Origin: Pseudomonadota bacterium
GTDB taxonomy: Bacteria; Pseudomonadota; Gammaproteobacteria; Enterobacterales; Enterobacteriaceae
Length of the DNA: 64,000 nt
NCBI GenBank assembly: GCA_018261615.1
Contig: JAGTSE010000007.1
Location: 55,906 to 119,905, forward strand
Direction: 5' to 3'
Shown here piece by piece: positions 1 through 8,965 of the stretch. Numbering within the stretch: position 1 is the stretch's first letter; each line of letters starts with the position of its first letter. The notes beneath the pieces were generated by a model. The model was not told where the DNA came from. It worked only from the letters and a program-made list of their open reading frames with translations, and ran no database searches. Position numbers and translations under genes: made by a program.

Positions 1-2
1 AT

Positions 3-593
3 GAAGCGGAGACTTTACAGCGTGGCCTGATTGAAGCCGCCACCCGCAAACCCGATCTGGTGATCCTCGATTTGGGGCTGCCGGATGGCGATGGTCTGGA
101 CTTTATCCGCGATTTGCGCCAGTGGAGCCAGATGCCGGTGATTGTCCTTTCGGCGCGTGCTGAAGAGAGCGACAAAATTGCGGCTCTTGACGCCGGTGCC
201 GACGATTACCTCAGCAAACCGTTTGGTATTGGCGAGTTGCAGGCCCGTCTGCGCGTTGCCCTGCGCCGTCATGCGACCACAACCCCCGGCGAACCGGTGG
301 TGAACTTTGCCGATATTCGCGTCGATCTGGCTAACCGCCGTATCCAGCGCGGTGAGGAAGAGATTCATCTGACGCCAATTGAATTTCGCCTGCTGGCCGT
401 GCTGCTGAATAATCACGGCAAAGTATTAACTCAGCGACAACTGCTAAGCCAGGTCTGGGGACCGAATGCCATCGAGCACAGTCACTACCTGCGCATCTAT
501 ATGGGCCATCTGCGCCAGAAACTCGAAACCGATCCTGCCCGTCCTCGCCATTTACTTACTGAAACAGGGATTGGCTACCGGTTTATGCTTTGA
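3..593 (+). CDS. kdpE: KdpE response regulator, 5' end cut off by window
   Basis: This is the OmpR/PhoB-type response regulator that, phosphorylated by the sensor KdpD, activates the kdpFABC high-affinity potassium uptake operon. The reading frame is open from base 3, so about the first 30 residues lie outside the window. The phospho-acceptor stretch (VILDLGLPDGDG), the receiver lysine (DDYLSKPFG) and a C-terminal winged helix (LTPIEFRLLAVLLNN to the GYRF end) are all visible. The ATG at 60 is internal and should not be taken as the start. A small permease gene follows 30 bp downstream on the same strand. The identification rests on near full-length resemblance to the enterobacterial KdpE family as I know it. 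Confidence 0.95.
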   Translation, partial: EAETLQRGLIEAATRKPDLVILDLGLPDGDGLDFIRDLRQWSQMPVIVLSARAEESDKIAALDAGADDYLSKPFGIGELQARLRVALRRHATTTPGEPVVNFADIRVDLANRRIQRGEEEIHLTPIEFRLLAVLLNNHGKVLTQRQLLSQVWGPNAIEHSHYLRIYMGHLRQKLETDPARPRHLLTETGIGYRFML

Positions 594-626
594 GGGCGTA
601 TCCTGCTGTTTTTTAGGAGGGTAATG

Positions 627-1055
627 ATGAGCGCCTGGCTAATTTATGCGTTGTTATCGGCGGTCACCGCTGCGCTGGTGGCTATTTTCGGCAAGATCGG
701 TTTGCAACATCTCGACGCCAATACCGCCACGGCAATCCGTGCGGTGGTAATGGCCGTATTTCTGGTCGGTGTGGTCGTGGTGCAAGGCAAATTGTCGCTG
801 GTCTCTACCGTACTGGCCGATAAAAAAGCGCTGCTGTTTGTGGTGCTGAGCGGCATAGCGGGCGCGCTGTCGTGGCTGTTCTATTTTATGGCGATCAAAA
901 GCGGCAACGTGTCGCGGGTTGCTCCCATCGATAAGCTGAGCGTTGTGTTTGCCGTGATCCTGGCCGTGATCCTGTTTGGCGAGAAAGTCTCGCTGGTTGC
1001 GGCAGCGGGTGTGGCGTTAATTACGGCTGGTGCGCTGATGGTGGCGCTGGGGTGA
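627..1055 (+). CDS. EamA/DMT-family half-size membrane permease
   Basis: A 142-residue, very hydrophobic protein with about five membrane segments (roughly residues 3-20, 33-52, 66-85, 98-115 and 120-140). It is a single EamA repeat, half the length of the usual ten-helix DMT transporters, so it would be expected to work as a dimer. The internal FGKIGLQ and the APIDKLSVV segment near residue 100 are typical of this family. Two in-frame ATGs occur at 624 and 627. The AGGAGG ribosome site at 615-620 is 3 bp from the first and 6 bp from the second, so 627 is preferred. It may be transcribed with kdpE. The substrate cannot be told from the sequence. Confidence 0.75.
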   Translation: MSAWLIYALLSAVTAALVAIFGKIGLQHLDANTATAIRAVVMAVFLVGVVVVQGKLSLVSTVLADKKALLFVVLSGIAGALSWLFYFMAIKSGNVSRVAPIDKLSVVFAVILAVILFGEKVSLVAAAGVALITAGALMVALG

Positions 1056-1104
1056 GTTTGCAGCGGGATACTTACAGAGGCAGCAGCCGATCCGCAAAAA
1101 AATT

Positions 1105-1130
1105 AAGGCTCCCGAAAGAGCCTTTCTATT
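1105..1130. terminator. Bidirectional intrinsic terminator between EamA gene and pgm
   Basis: A seven-base-pair stem, AAGGCTC (1105-1111) with GAGCCTT (1118-1124) around a CCGAAA loop, has a T-rich tail on the plus side and AATTTTTTT on the minus side. It lies between the convergent permease gene and pgm and can serve both. Confidence 0.8.
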
Positions 1131-1143
1131 ACTACGCATTTTT

Positions 1144-2784
1144 TTACGCGTTTTTCAGCACTTCGCTGACAATTTCTACCGCTTCTTTTTCAATCAGCTT
1201 CCGGTGTTCGTCACCGAGGAAACTTTCGCAGTAGATTTTGTAGGCGTCTTCAGTACCTGACGGACGCGCGGCGAACCAGCCGTTGTTGGTCATCACTTTC
1301 AGGCCGCCAATCGATGCGCCATTGCCCGGAGCGGCAGTCAGACGCGCAGTGATCGGGTCGCCTGCCAGCGTGCTGGCGCTCACCATTTCCGGAGAGAGCC
1401 TGGACAGCGCGGCTTTCTGTGCGGAGGAGGCCGAAGCCTGCAAACGGTTGTAGCTTGGCGCGCCGAAGCGTGCTGCCAGCTCATCGTAATGCTGCTGCGG
1501 GTTTTTCCCGGTCACGGCCGTGATCTCAGCCGCCAGCAGACACATGATGATGCCGTCTTTATCCGTTGACCATGGCGTACCGTCGAAACGCAGGAAGGAC
1601 GCGCCCGCGCTCTCTTCACCGCCAAAGCCGAAGCTGCCGTCATGCAGACCATCAACAAACCATTTGAACCCTACCGGCACTTCCACCAGCTTACGGCCAA
1701 GGTCGTTAACCACGCGATCGATCATCGCAGAAGAGACCAGCGTTTTACCGACTGCAACATCTTTGCCCCACTGCGGACGGTGCTGGAACAGGTAGTTGAT
1801 AGCAACCGCCAGGTAGTGGTTCGGGTTCATCAGCCCTGCCGGGGTAACGATACCGTGACGGTCATAGTCTGGATCGTTAGCAAACGCCAGATCGAACTTG
1901 TCGCGTAGCGCCAACAAACCCGCCATCGCACATTCGGAGGAGCAATCCATACGGATCGCACCATCTTTATCCAGATGCATAAAGCGAAAGGTCTGATCGA
2001 CCTGATCGTTAACGATGCTCAGATCCAGCTTGTAGTACTCCGCGATGCGCTTCCAGTATTCAATACCGGAACCACCCAGCGGATCGACACCCAGTTTCAG
2101 GCCCGCTTTCTGGATTGCCGCCATATCGACGATATCCGCCAGCCCTTCAATAAATGGCTGCACCAGATCTTTTTCTGTCACATGACCGGAGGCCAGTGCT
2201 GCATCGATCGTAAGGCGTTTCACGCCTTTCAGGCCATCCGCCAACAGCGCATTAGCGCGGTCTTCCACCACTTTGGTAACATTGGTATCCGCCGGGCCAC
2301 CGTTAGGCGGGTTGTACTTGATACCACCATCTTCCGGCGGGTTATGCGACGGAGTGATAACGATACCGTCCGCCTGCGCGCCACCGTTTTTGTTGTGTAC
2401 CAAAATGGCATTTGAGATAGCAGGCGTCGGTGTGAAGCCGTTATTTTCCTGCACTATCACATCCACACCGTTTGCTGTCAGCACTTCCAGCACGGAGATA
2501 AACGCCGGTTCAGACAGCGCGTGAGTATCTTTACCCACATAGCACGGCCCGGTAATCCCATTTTTTGCACGCTCTTCGGCAATCGCCTGAGCGATTGCCA
2601 GAATGTGTGGCTCGTTGAAACTGTGACGATGTGCACTGCCACGGTGGCCGGAAGTGCCAAATTTCACTGCATGTTCTGAATTACCGACTTCAGGTTTCAA
2701 CACATAGTACTGCGCAGTAAGCTGGGCGATGTTAATCAAATCGCCCTGTTGTGCAGGTTGACCCGCACGCGGGTGGTTAGCCAT
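1144..2784 (-). CDS. pgm: Phosphoglucomutase
   Basis: Interconverts glucose-1-phosphate and glucose-6-phosphate in the cytoplasm, linking glycolysis with glycogen, UDP-glucose and envelope polysaccharide synthesis. At 546 residues it has the full length of the enterobacterial enzyme. The substrate-binding TSGHRG motif lies near residue 45, the active-site serine loop TPSHNP near 145, a metal-binding DPDYDRHG near 305, and the phosphate-binding RPSGTE near the C-terminus. It lies 24 bp downstream of seqA on the same strand, as in E. coli, where the two are co-transcribed. Confidence 0.97.
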   Translation of the reverse strand: MANHPRAGQPAQQGDLINIAQLTAQYYVLKPEVGNSEHAVKFGTSGHRGSAHRHSFNEPHILAIAQAIAEERAKNGITGPCYVGKDTHALSEPAFISVLEVLTANGVDVIVQENNGFTPTPAISNAILVHNKNGGAQADGIVITPSHNPPEDGGIKYNPPNGGPADTNVTKVVEDRANALLADGLKGVKRLTIDAALASGHVTEKDLVQPFIEGLADIVDMAAIQKAGLKLGVDPLGGSGIEYWKRIAEYYKLDLSIVNDQVDQTFRFMHLDKDGAIRMDCSSECAMAGLLALRDKFDLAFANDPDYDRHGIVTPAGLMNPNHYLAVAINYLFQHRPQWGKDVAVGKTLVSSAMIDRVVNDLGRKLVEVPVGFKWFVDGLHDGSFGFGGEESAGASFLRFDGTPWSTDKDGIIMCLLAAEITAVTGKNPQQHYDELAARFGAPSYNRLQASASSAQKAALSRLSPEMVSASTLAGDPITARLTAAPGNGASIGGLKVMTNNGWFAARPSGTEDAYKIYCESFLGDEHRKLIEKEAVEIVSEVLKNA

Positions 2785-2808
2785 TGCCTGGTCCTTTCAA
2801 TGCAAGGA

Positions 2809-3363
2809 TTAAATTGTGCCGCAAACTTTTTCAATCAATTCCGCCGGGAACTGCATTGACTGCATGATATGCTCAATCATGCTGCATTTACGGCCCGTAT
2901 TGGTGTTGGTGATGACCCAGTAAGGGGTGTTCGGCACCTGCTTCGGTTTGGTCTGGCTACCGTTCTGCAGCAGGGTTTGCTCATTGACGGCAAAGTATAC
3001 TCTGGTGCGCCCGTGCAGTGATTCAGTGGATTCCGTAAAGCCTTTGTCGTCGAGTGAATAGAGGGTAGACAGCACCATCAGGAAACGATTGACGGCCTTT
3101 TTCTGCTCGGCATATTCATCAGAGAGGAGCAGTTCACGCACGGCGCGGACTTTATCTTTTGCGGTATTAGCCGGTTTGATGCTTTCGACAGTGACGACAC
3201 TACGCGGCTCTTTTACCGGAGCAAGAGAAGCGGCTGACTGTGCCGGTGATACGGCGGAAAATTTCAACATGCGCCGTAAAATGTCGGATGCGCTCTCGCC
3301 GATATGTTTAGTGTGGCTGGCAATATAACTGTAGAGCTCATCATCAACTTCAATCGTTTTCAT
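2809..3363 (-). CDS. seqA: SeqA, negative modulator of replication initiation
   Basis: Binds hemimethylated GATC sites, sequesters oriC after initiation and organises newly replicated DNA. The N-terminal multimerisation domain (MKTIEVDDELYSYI, then the helix around SASDILRRMLKF) and the C-terminal DNA-binding domain (VNRFLMVLSTLYS and the TNTNTGRK loop) are both clear. It has 184 residues against about 181 in E. coli; the extra residues lie in the variable linker (about 38-60). It diverges from ybfF and leads into pgm. Confidence 0.97.
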   Translation of the reverse strand: MKTIEVDDELYSYIASHTKHIGESASDILRRMLKFSAVSPAQSAASLAPVKEPRSVVTVESIKPANTAKDKVRAVRELLLSDEYAEQKKAVNRFLMVLSTLYSLDDKGFTESTESLHGRTRVYFAVNEQTLLQNGSQTKPKQVPNTPYWVITNTNTGRKCSMIEHIMQSMQFPAELIEKVCGTI

Positions 3364-3545
3364 CTTAATCCAGTGCTATATCTAATCTGAATACAAGTGT
3401 TGGGATTATAAAGTGAAATCTCAACATCGGATAGCGTCAAACCAGGATGGCGGCAAAAGTAAGAGTAATTCTTAACCTTGCGGCCGGGCGGCAGAATGTT
3501 CACCATAATAACCTAACCCGCCAGAGTGAAAAAAAGAACTTTCCT

Positions 3546-4319
3546 ATGAAATTGAATACGCGAGCGCAATCTGCACAACATCCGCACAATAATTCTCCAG
3601 TCGTCCTTGCTCACGGACTGTTTGGTAGCCTCGATAACCTCGGCGTACTGGCCCGCGAACTGGTGCCGGAGTACGACGTGGTGCAGGTTGATATGCGCAA
3701 CCACGGTCTTTCCCCCCGTTCCAACGAGATGAACTATCCGGCAATGGCGCAGGATCTGCTGGACACGATGGATGCCCATCATATCGACAAAGCTATCTTT
3801 ATCGGTCACTCAATGGGCGGCAAAGCCGTGATGGCGCTCTCTGCGCTGGCGCCGGAACGCGTAGAAAAGCTGGTGGCAATTGATATTGCACCGGTCGATT
3901 ACCACATTCGCCGCCACGACGAGATATTTACCGCGATCAACGCAGTCACTGACGCTCAGATTACTACGCGCCAGCAAGCGGCTTCGCTAATGCGCGAGCA
4001 TGTAAAAGAAGAAGGCGTGATCCAGTTTCTGCTGAAATCGTTTGTTGAGGGTGCGTGGCGTTTCAATGTGCCAGTGTTATGGGAGCAATATCCACATATT
4101 GTCGGCTGGGAAACCATTCCCGCGTGGCCTCATCCTGCACTGTTTGTCTGCGGCGGCAACTCCCCTTACGTTACAGAGCAGTACCGGAGCACTTTGCTTG
4201 ACCAGTTCCCGCAGGCGCGTGCACATGTGATTGCTGGTGCCGGCCACTGGGTGCATGCGGAAAAACCTGAAGCGGTGATGCGGGCAATTAACCGTTATCT
4301 CGCTGAAAAGTCAAACTGA
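3546..4319 (+). CDS. ybfF: YbfF acyl-CoA esterase / alpha-beta hydrolase
   Basis: A cytoplasmic alpha/beta hydrolase of the family characterised in E. coli as an esterase acting on acyl-CoA thioesters. The oxyanion segment HGLFGSLDN (about residue 22), the nucleophile elbow GHSMGG (about residue 89) and the catalytic histidine in GAGHWVHAEKP near the end are all present. The frame is open upstream to 3447, but similarity to the family begins at MKLNTRAQ, so the ATG at 3546 is used, giving 257 residues. The gene diverges from seqA, with about 180 bp between the starts. Confidence 0.93.
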   Translation: MKLNTRAQSAQHPHNNSPVVLAHGLFGSLDNLGVLARELVPEYDVVQVDMRNHGLSPRSNEMNYPAMAQDLLDTMDAHHIDKAIFIGHSMGGKAVMALSALAPERVEKLVAIDIAPVDYHIRRHDEIFTAINAVTDAQITTRQQAASLMREHVKEEGVIQFLLKSFVEGAWRFNVPVLWEQYPHIVGWETIPAWPHPALFVCGGNSPYVTEQYRSTLLDQFPQARAHVIAGAGHWVHAEKPEAVMRAINRYLAEKSN

Positions 4320-4331
4320 TTAAAAAGACGG
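4316..4331 (+). promoter_or_regulatory. Degenerate LexA-box-like site upstream of ybfE
   Basis: CTG at 4316-4318 is followed by ten bases (ATTAAAAAGA) and then CGG, where a LexA box needs CAG. The site overlaps the ybfF stop codon, the position where E. coli ybfE is reported to have a LexA operator. One half-site appears lost, so SOS control here is uncertain. Confidence 0.4.
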
Positions 4332-4449
4332 CGACCAGTCGCCAGAACGCGTCCGCCCGTTGGCGCGCCCGTTATGCTGATGTATGATGGCGCGCTATTC
4401 AGCCCGGGCGGCAGCCCGATTGCTTGTCTTTCCCGTAGTATGCTTAAAC

Positions 4450-4734
4450 ATGGCTAAAGAACAAACGGACCGTACAACCCTGGACCTGTTCGCGAATGAG
4501 CGTCGCCCGGGACGGCCGAAGACGAATCCGCTCTCGCGCGATGAACAGTTACGCATCAACAAACGCAATCAACTAAAACGCGATAAAGTTCGTGGGCTTA
4601 AACGCGTCGAGCTAAAACTGAACATTGAAGCCGTCGATGCGTTAAACCAACTTGCCGATGCGCGCGACATGAGCCGCAGCGAACTTATCGAAGAGATGCT
4701 GCTGGCACAACTGGACGCGTTGCGCGAAAAGTAA
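4450..4734 (+). CDS. ybfE: YbfE, LexA-regulated small ribbon-helix-helix-like protein
   Basis: A highly charged 94-residue cytoplasmic protein. The C-terminal part (about residues 55-90) has a ribbon-helix-helix/CopG-like pattern: a beta strand rich in K/R, then [20 protein letters not shown]. This suggests DNA binding, though the family function is not established. The ATG at 4450 is chosen because [14 protein letters not shown] matches the conserved family start; upstream in-frame codons to 4384 look non-coding. In E. coli the gene belongs to the LexA regulon; the operator here looks damaged. Confidence 0.85.
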   Translation: MAKEQTDRTTLDLFANERRPGRPKTNPLSRDEQLRINKRNQLKRDKVRGLKRVELKLNIEAVDALNQLADARDMSRSELIEEMLLAQLDALREK

Positions 4735-4897
4735 TTACTCCGAATCACCTCTCTTATTTTTATGTTTTCATGTGTCATACAGTGCACTCCGCGGCGATAG
4801 CTGTTTTCGCGCCCTTCTCTGTTCTGCTATGATTGCCCTTATCTGTGGGCATAGCGCCACCATCATATTCATTAGGTTTCAAGAGGTTATTTTACTC

Positions 4898-5428
4898 ATG
4901 GCAATTACAGGTATTTTCTTCGGCAGCGATACCGGCAACACCGAAAATATTGCGAAAATGATCCAGAGTCAGCTTGGTAAAGATGTTGCCGATGTGCATG
5001 ACATTGCCAAGAGCAGCAAAGAAGATATCGAAGGATATGATATTCTGTTGCTCGGCATTCCGACCTGGTATTACGGCGAAGCGCAATGCGACTGGGATGA
5101 TTTTTTCCCGACACTGGAAGATATTGATTTTAATGGTAAGTTAGTTGCACTGTTTGGCTGTGGCGATCAGGAAGACTATGCAGAATATTTCTGTGATGCG
5201 CTGGGTACGATCCGCGATATTATTGAGCCGCGCGGCGCGACCATTGTGGGCCACTGGCCGACAGCGGGCTATCATTTTGAAGCCTCTAAAGGCCTGGCGG
5301 ATGATGACCATTTTGTTGGTCTGGCGATTGACGAAGATCGTCAGCCAGAACTGACCGCAGAACGTGTACAAAAATGGGTTAAGCAAGTGCGCGAAGAGCT
5401 GCATCTTGATGACATCATCAATGCCTGA
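4898..5428 (+). CDS. fldA: Flavodoxin 1
   Basis: The essential FMN-containing electron carrier that supplies low-potential electrons to biotin synthase, IspG/IspH, MetH and ribonucleotide reductase activation. It has 176 residues, the standard length. The FMN phosphate loop GSDTGNTE sits at residues 9-16, and the isoalloxazine-flanking loops around PTWYYGE (about 55) and [12 protein letters not shown] (about 88) are intact. The ATG at 4898 is preceded by AAGAGG; earlier in-frame ATGs are upstream of the conserved start. fur follows after 289 bp. Confidence 0.97.
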   Translation: MAITGIFFGSDTGNTENIAKMIQSQLGKDVADVHDIAKSSKEDIEGYDILLLGIPTWYYGEAQCDWDDFFPTLEDIDFNGKLVALFGCGDQEDYAEYFCDALGTIRDIIEPRGATIVGHWPTAGYHFEASKGLADDDHFVGLAIDEDRQPELTAERVQKWVKQVREELHLDDIINA

Positions 5429-5638
5429 TTATGCCGCGTAATCTGCGGGTTACGTGGTATTAATAGGTAAAAGCAATGGGAATAATTGCTACAAATTTTT
5501 AACTTTTTTCTCCATCGCTGTACAATAACCCTTGCTAGAGTGGTGTCATGAAGCACAGGAGTTGCTGGTGACACCACGTTTTAAAAGCTTACTTTACTTG
5601 AGGACTTGCAGTTTTCATTTAGTCATGGCAGTTCTATA

Positions 5639-5725
5639 ATGAGACGCATTACCCCAGGTGCATTCCTTCTAACTTCCATTGAGGAAGTGAATCGTATAGC
5701 AACAGGACAGATTCCGCATGACTGA
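5639..5725 (+). CDS. uof: Uof, 28-codon upstream ORF coupled to fur
   Basis: A 28-codon reading frame (MRRITPGAFLLT...) starts at 5639 and ends eight bases inside fur (stop TGA 5723-5725). In E. coli the equivalent small frame, uof, is translationally coupled to fur, and its ribosome-binding site is blocked by the iron-stress sRNA RyhB. Its length of 28 codons and its overlap with fur agree with that arrangement. The overlap is seen directly; the RyhB link is known from E. coli and inferred here. Confidence 0.75.
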   Translation: MRRITPGAFLLTSIEEVNRIATGQIPHD

Positions 5726-6164
5726 CAACAATATCGCATTAAAGAAGGCTGGCCTGAAAGTCACGCTTCCTCGGTTAAAAATACTGGAAGTGCTTCAGGA
5801 ACCGGATAACCATCATGTCAGTGCGGAAGATTTATATAAACGGCTGATCGACATGGGCGAAGAGATCGGGCTGGCGACAGTATATCGTGTCCTGAACCAG
5901 TTTGATGACGCTGGCATCGTGACCCGTCATAACTTCGAAGGCGGGAAATCCGTTTTTGAACTGACTCAGCAGCATCACCACGATCACCTGATTTGCCTCG
6001 ACTGCGGCAAAGTGATCGAATTCAGTGATGATTCCATCGAAGCGCGCCAGCGTGAAATCGCCGCCAAACACGGCATTCGCCTGACGAACCACAGCCTTTA
6101 CCTGTACGGCCACTGTGCCGAGGGTGACTGCCGTGAAGATGAACACGCGCACGACGCGAAATAA
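5718..6164 (+). CDS. fur: Ferric uptake regulator Fur
   Basis: An iron-responsive repressor of siderophore, uptake and RyhB genes. It has 148 residues, identical in length to E. coli Fur. An N-terminal winged helix (residues 1-80, recognition helix around GLATVYRVLNQFDDAG) is followed by a metal-binding dimerisation domain with the His-rich HHHDHLIC motif (about 86-93) and the structural-zinc cysteines of CLDCG (about 93-97). The later GHCAEGDC cysteines are also present. The start is fixed by family similarity and by coupling to uof. Confidence 0.98.
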   Translation: MTDNNIALKKAGLKVTLPRLKILEVLQEPDNHHVSAEDLYKRLIDMGEEIGLATVYRVLNQFDDAGIVTRHNFEGGKSVFELTQQHHHDHLICLDCGKVIEFSDDSIEARQREIAAKHGIRLTNHSLYLYGHCAEGDCREDEHAHDAK

Positions 6165-6182
6165 TCCCTTTTCATACTCAAG

Positions 6183-6207
6183 CCAACCTTCGGGTTGGTT
6201 TTTTTTT
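6183..6207 (+). terminator. Intrinsic terminator of fur
   Basis: CCAACC (6183-6188), TTCG tetraloop, GGTTGG (6193-6198), then a run of T residues. A classic strong terminator immediately after fur. Confidence 0.9.
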
Positions 6208-6221
6208 GCCCTACAGAAACA

Positions 6222-6252
6222 AAAATACCCGGCAGGTTTGCGCCGCCGGGCA
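6222..6252 (-). terminator. Intrinsic terminator of chb
   Basis: On the minus strand CCCGGC and GCCGGG form a stem with a GC-rich loop, followed by TATTTTTG. It lies 18 bp beyond the chb stop codon and is convergent with the fur terminator. Confidence 0.75.
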
Positions 6253-6269
6253 TTTTACTTCAGCAATAA

Positions 6270-8921
6270 TTACGCTTTGACACTATCCACACGGCTGAAA
6301 CGCTTGCCGTCCGGGCTGGCGGTACGGATCTGCACTTCCCCGCTCACCTGCGGACGCGCTTTCTCATCGTAGCGCAGCCAGTTTTTACCGCCATCCGTAG
6401 AATATTCAACGACCATTCCTGGGAAGCTGGTATTAGCTTCCAGCTTGCCGCTGACCACACGCGCACCCGGTACAGGCAGGCGGTAGTTGATTCCTGCTTT
6501 GTCCAGTTTTGCCAGTTCACGATGACCTAACAGATTTGCAAAGCGGGTCCAGTCTTTATCCAGCGCTTTAACATTGACCAGATGGGTTTTTCCACCGTTG
6601 TACTCGCGGCCGGCCTGATAATCCTGTTCCCAACCAGCGCGGTGCCAGGCTCGCTCTGCGACTGCAATCATACGTGGATAAATCATGTACTCCATCTGCT
6701 TGTCGGTACGTACCACTTCACTCCACAGCTGAGCAGAAAGACCATAGGCTCCCGGCCACGGTTTATCCGATTTCGCGTTGAATGGATTACCGTCACGATC
6801 CAGTGAGGTTTCAGCATTTTGCGGCATGTTGTCCGGCGCAAAGCTGAAGATCTTGCGCTCATCGCTAAAGCGCGTGCCCCAGTAGTAGCCACTTTCCGCC
6901 GGATTAACTTCGCTCGGGAAGTCGAGGTAAACATAGTCCGGGTTCGAGGCAATGACGCGGAACCCTTTGTTTGCCCAGTCATTTACCGAATCGAAACCGC
7001 CCCAGTAGAGCGTATCCCAGAAGTTGACATTGACGTGATCGGTAGCAAACTCGGCGGCATTTTTGGCGTCTTTCAGTCCATCCTGCCACGCCTGCATGGT
7101 GCCGATACCGTGCGCTTTCACCAGCTTGCTAACCTCAATTCCAAAGTAGCTGGAAAGATGATCAACATCGGCAACCTTACCCTTTTTGACCATGGTCTGG
7201 CAGACCTTAGATTTCGCCCACGGTTTGTCCTGCGTGCTCTGATCGATGATGCCTTTGCCCGCTTCCGGTTTTTTCTGGTCGGTATAACCCGCTCCCAGAT
7301 AGATGTTTTTCGCTTCGTCACCGCCAAAATGCCAGGTGTTCAGCGGTGCGCCCGCTTCTTTGTGCATTTGCTGGATTTCGCCAATTACTTTATCGACGAA
7401 ATTGCGCGATGAATCAAGGCAAGGGTTCAGATAGCCAGTGCGGTTGTAGAACTGTACCCCAGTGGTATTGGAGGTGTCTGTCGGATCCAGTAAACGGTAC
7501 TGATTAGCCTCTTGCTCTTTCCCCTCTTTGTGCAGTCGCTCGTAGCGCGCTTCCATTGAGATCACTGCAGCACGGGCGTGTGCTGGCATATCAATTTCCG
7601 GGATCACTTCAATCTGTCGCGCTTTCGCGTACTTCAGTATGTCGATGTAATCGGTACGGCTGAAGTGGCCGCTGCCATTGTTGTTGCTGTCCGGGCCGGA
7701 ACCAAGCTGTGGCAGCAGACACGTTTTCTCGCTCAGATCGTGGCAACGTTTACTGCCGATATTGGTCAGCTCAGGCAGACCAGGGATCTCAATGCGCCAG
7801 CCTTCGTCATCGGTAAGGTGAAAGTGGAATTTGTTCAGCTTATAAGCCGACATCTGATCCAGCAGGCGCAGTACAGCATCTTTGCTGTGGAAGTTACGTC
7901 CCACATCAAGCTGAATAGCGCGATAATCAAAGCGCGGTGCGTCTTTCGCTTCAATCTGTGCGATTTTCTGTTGGCCACTGGATGGGATCAACGACAGTAA
8001 AGATTGCAGGCCATAGAACACACCAGCCTGATCAAAACCAGTTATCACCGCTTCATTTGCCCCAATACGCAACTGGTAGGCACCAGATATGGCTTCATCA
8101 TCCACAAAGTTCTTCGCTGCGATCTCTGTACGAATGGGATAACGGCCCTCTTTGACGCCCAGTAGCGCGAAGCGCGACTTCACCGCTTCCTGCGCATCCG
8201 CGCCTAGCGCAGAGAGATCGAGCTTCACGCCTTTGCTCAGATCCACATCCTGACCGGAGATTTTTACCTTCTGCGGCGTGGGGATAATCTGGCCGCGCAA
8301 CGTGGCGAGGTTCAGTGCATTGACGTCGCTATTTTTCTCAAAGCGCGCTTCCGCAGTCATCAGGATGTTTTTATCATCCGGCGTACGTTTCCACTGACCG
8401 TCGAGCGGCGTAACAAACTGGAACAGATCTTCGGTATCGGTATTGGCGATCACTTTTGCCGTTGCACCTTCAGCCGTCACGTACCATCGAGGTAGTACAT
8501 CGGTAACAAACAACTGCCAGTACTCATTAACAACCGGGATTTCCACCGCCTGCTTTGCCGGGAAGCCGGTAAATTTGTCCGTCGGCTCCAGTTTGTGCAG
8601 ATCGCCCATAATATGGGTGACCTTGAACTGGTCATTTGCCACCTCCAGTATCGGACGGATGCTATGGAAGTAAATCGCCCAATCCTTGTCAGTTACAGCT
8701 TCACCATTATTGGTCAGCGTGATCACCGCTTTATTGCAGGAAGCCCAGTCGGCACCAAGCTTCGCACAATCAGTGCCATTCCGTGCGGCAAAGTTATCTT
8801 TCACCGCGTAGTTAAGATGAAACTGGCTGATGGCGTCGACGGTACTCTGGTTTGCCAGCGCTGGGCTGCTTAATATCCCGAAGATTGCGCTGGCTAAGAT
8901 GCTTAAATGTACTGTTTTCAT
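6270..8921 (-). CDS. chb: Chitobiase (GH20 beta-N-acetylhexosaminidase)
   Basis: Cleaves chitobiose and short N-acetylglucosamine oligomers to GlcNAc. At 883 residues it matches the size of the Serratia-type chitobiase. A signal peptide (residues 1-23, ending SSPALA) directs it to the periplasm or outer membrane. An N-terminal carbohydrate-binding domain (about 30-180), a GH20b domain (about 210-330), the catalytic barrel (about 335-780) and a small C-terminal Ig-like domain follow. The catalytic Asp-Glu pair is in HFGGDEAKN near residue 540. It lies 44 bp downstream of chiP on the same strand, so porin and enzyme are probably one transcript. This occupies the place held by chiQ in E. coli. 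Confidence 0.93.
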   Translation of the reverse strand: MKTVHLSILASAIFGILSSPALANQSTVDAISQFHLNYAVKDNFAARNGTDCAKLGADWASCNKAVITLTNNGEAVTDKDWAIYFHSIRPILEVANDQFKVTHIMGDLHKLEPTDKFTGFPAKQAVEIPVVNEYWQLFVTDVLPRWYVTAEGATAKVIANTDTEDLFQFVTPLDGQWKRTPDDKNILMTAEARFEKNSDVNALNLATLRGQIIPTPQKVKISGQDVDLSKGVKLDLSALGADAQEAVKSRFALLGVKEGRYPIRTEIAAKNFVDDEAISGAYQLRIGANEAVITGFDQAGVFYGLQSLLSLIPSSGQQKIAQIEAKDAPRFDYRAIQLDVGRNFHSKDAVLRLLDQMSAYKLNKFHFHLTDDEGWRIEIPGLPELTNIGSKRCHDLSEKTCLLPQLGSGPDSNNNGSGHFSRTDYIDILKYAKARQIEVIPEIDMPAHARAAVISMEARYERLHKEGKEQEANQYRLLDPTDTSNTTGVQFYNRTGYLNPCLDSSRNFVDKVIGEIQQMHKEAGAPLNTWHFGGDEAKNIYLGAGYTDQKKPEAGKGIIDQSTQDKPWAKSKVCQTMVKKGKVADVDHLSSYFGIEVSKLVKAHGIGTMQAWQDGLKDAKNAAEFATDHVNVNFWDTLYWGGFDSVNDWANKGFRVIASNPDYVYLDFPSEVNPAESGYYWGTRFSDERKIFSFAPDNMPQNAETSLDRDGNPFNAKSDKPWPGAYGLSAQLWSEVVRTDKQMEYMIYPRMIAVAERAWHRAGWEQDYQAGREYNGGKTHLVNVKALDKDWTRFANLLGHRELAKLDKAGINYRLPVPGARVVSGKLEANTSFPGMVVEYSTDGGKNWLRYDEKARPQVSGEVQIRTASPDGKRFSRVDSVKA

Positions 8922-8965
8922 TATTTATTCCTTGTATTTCGGCCGGGCATAACCCAGCAAACACA

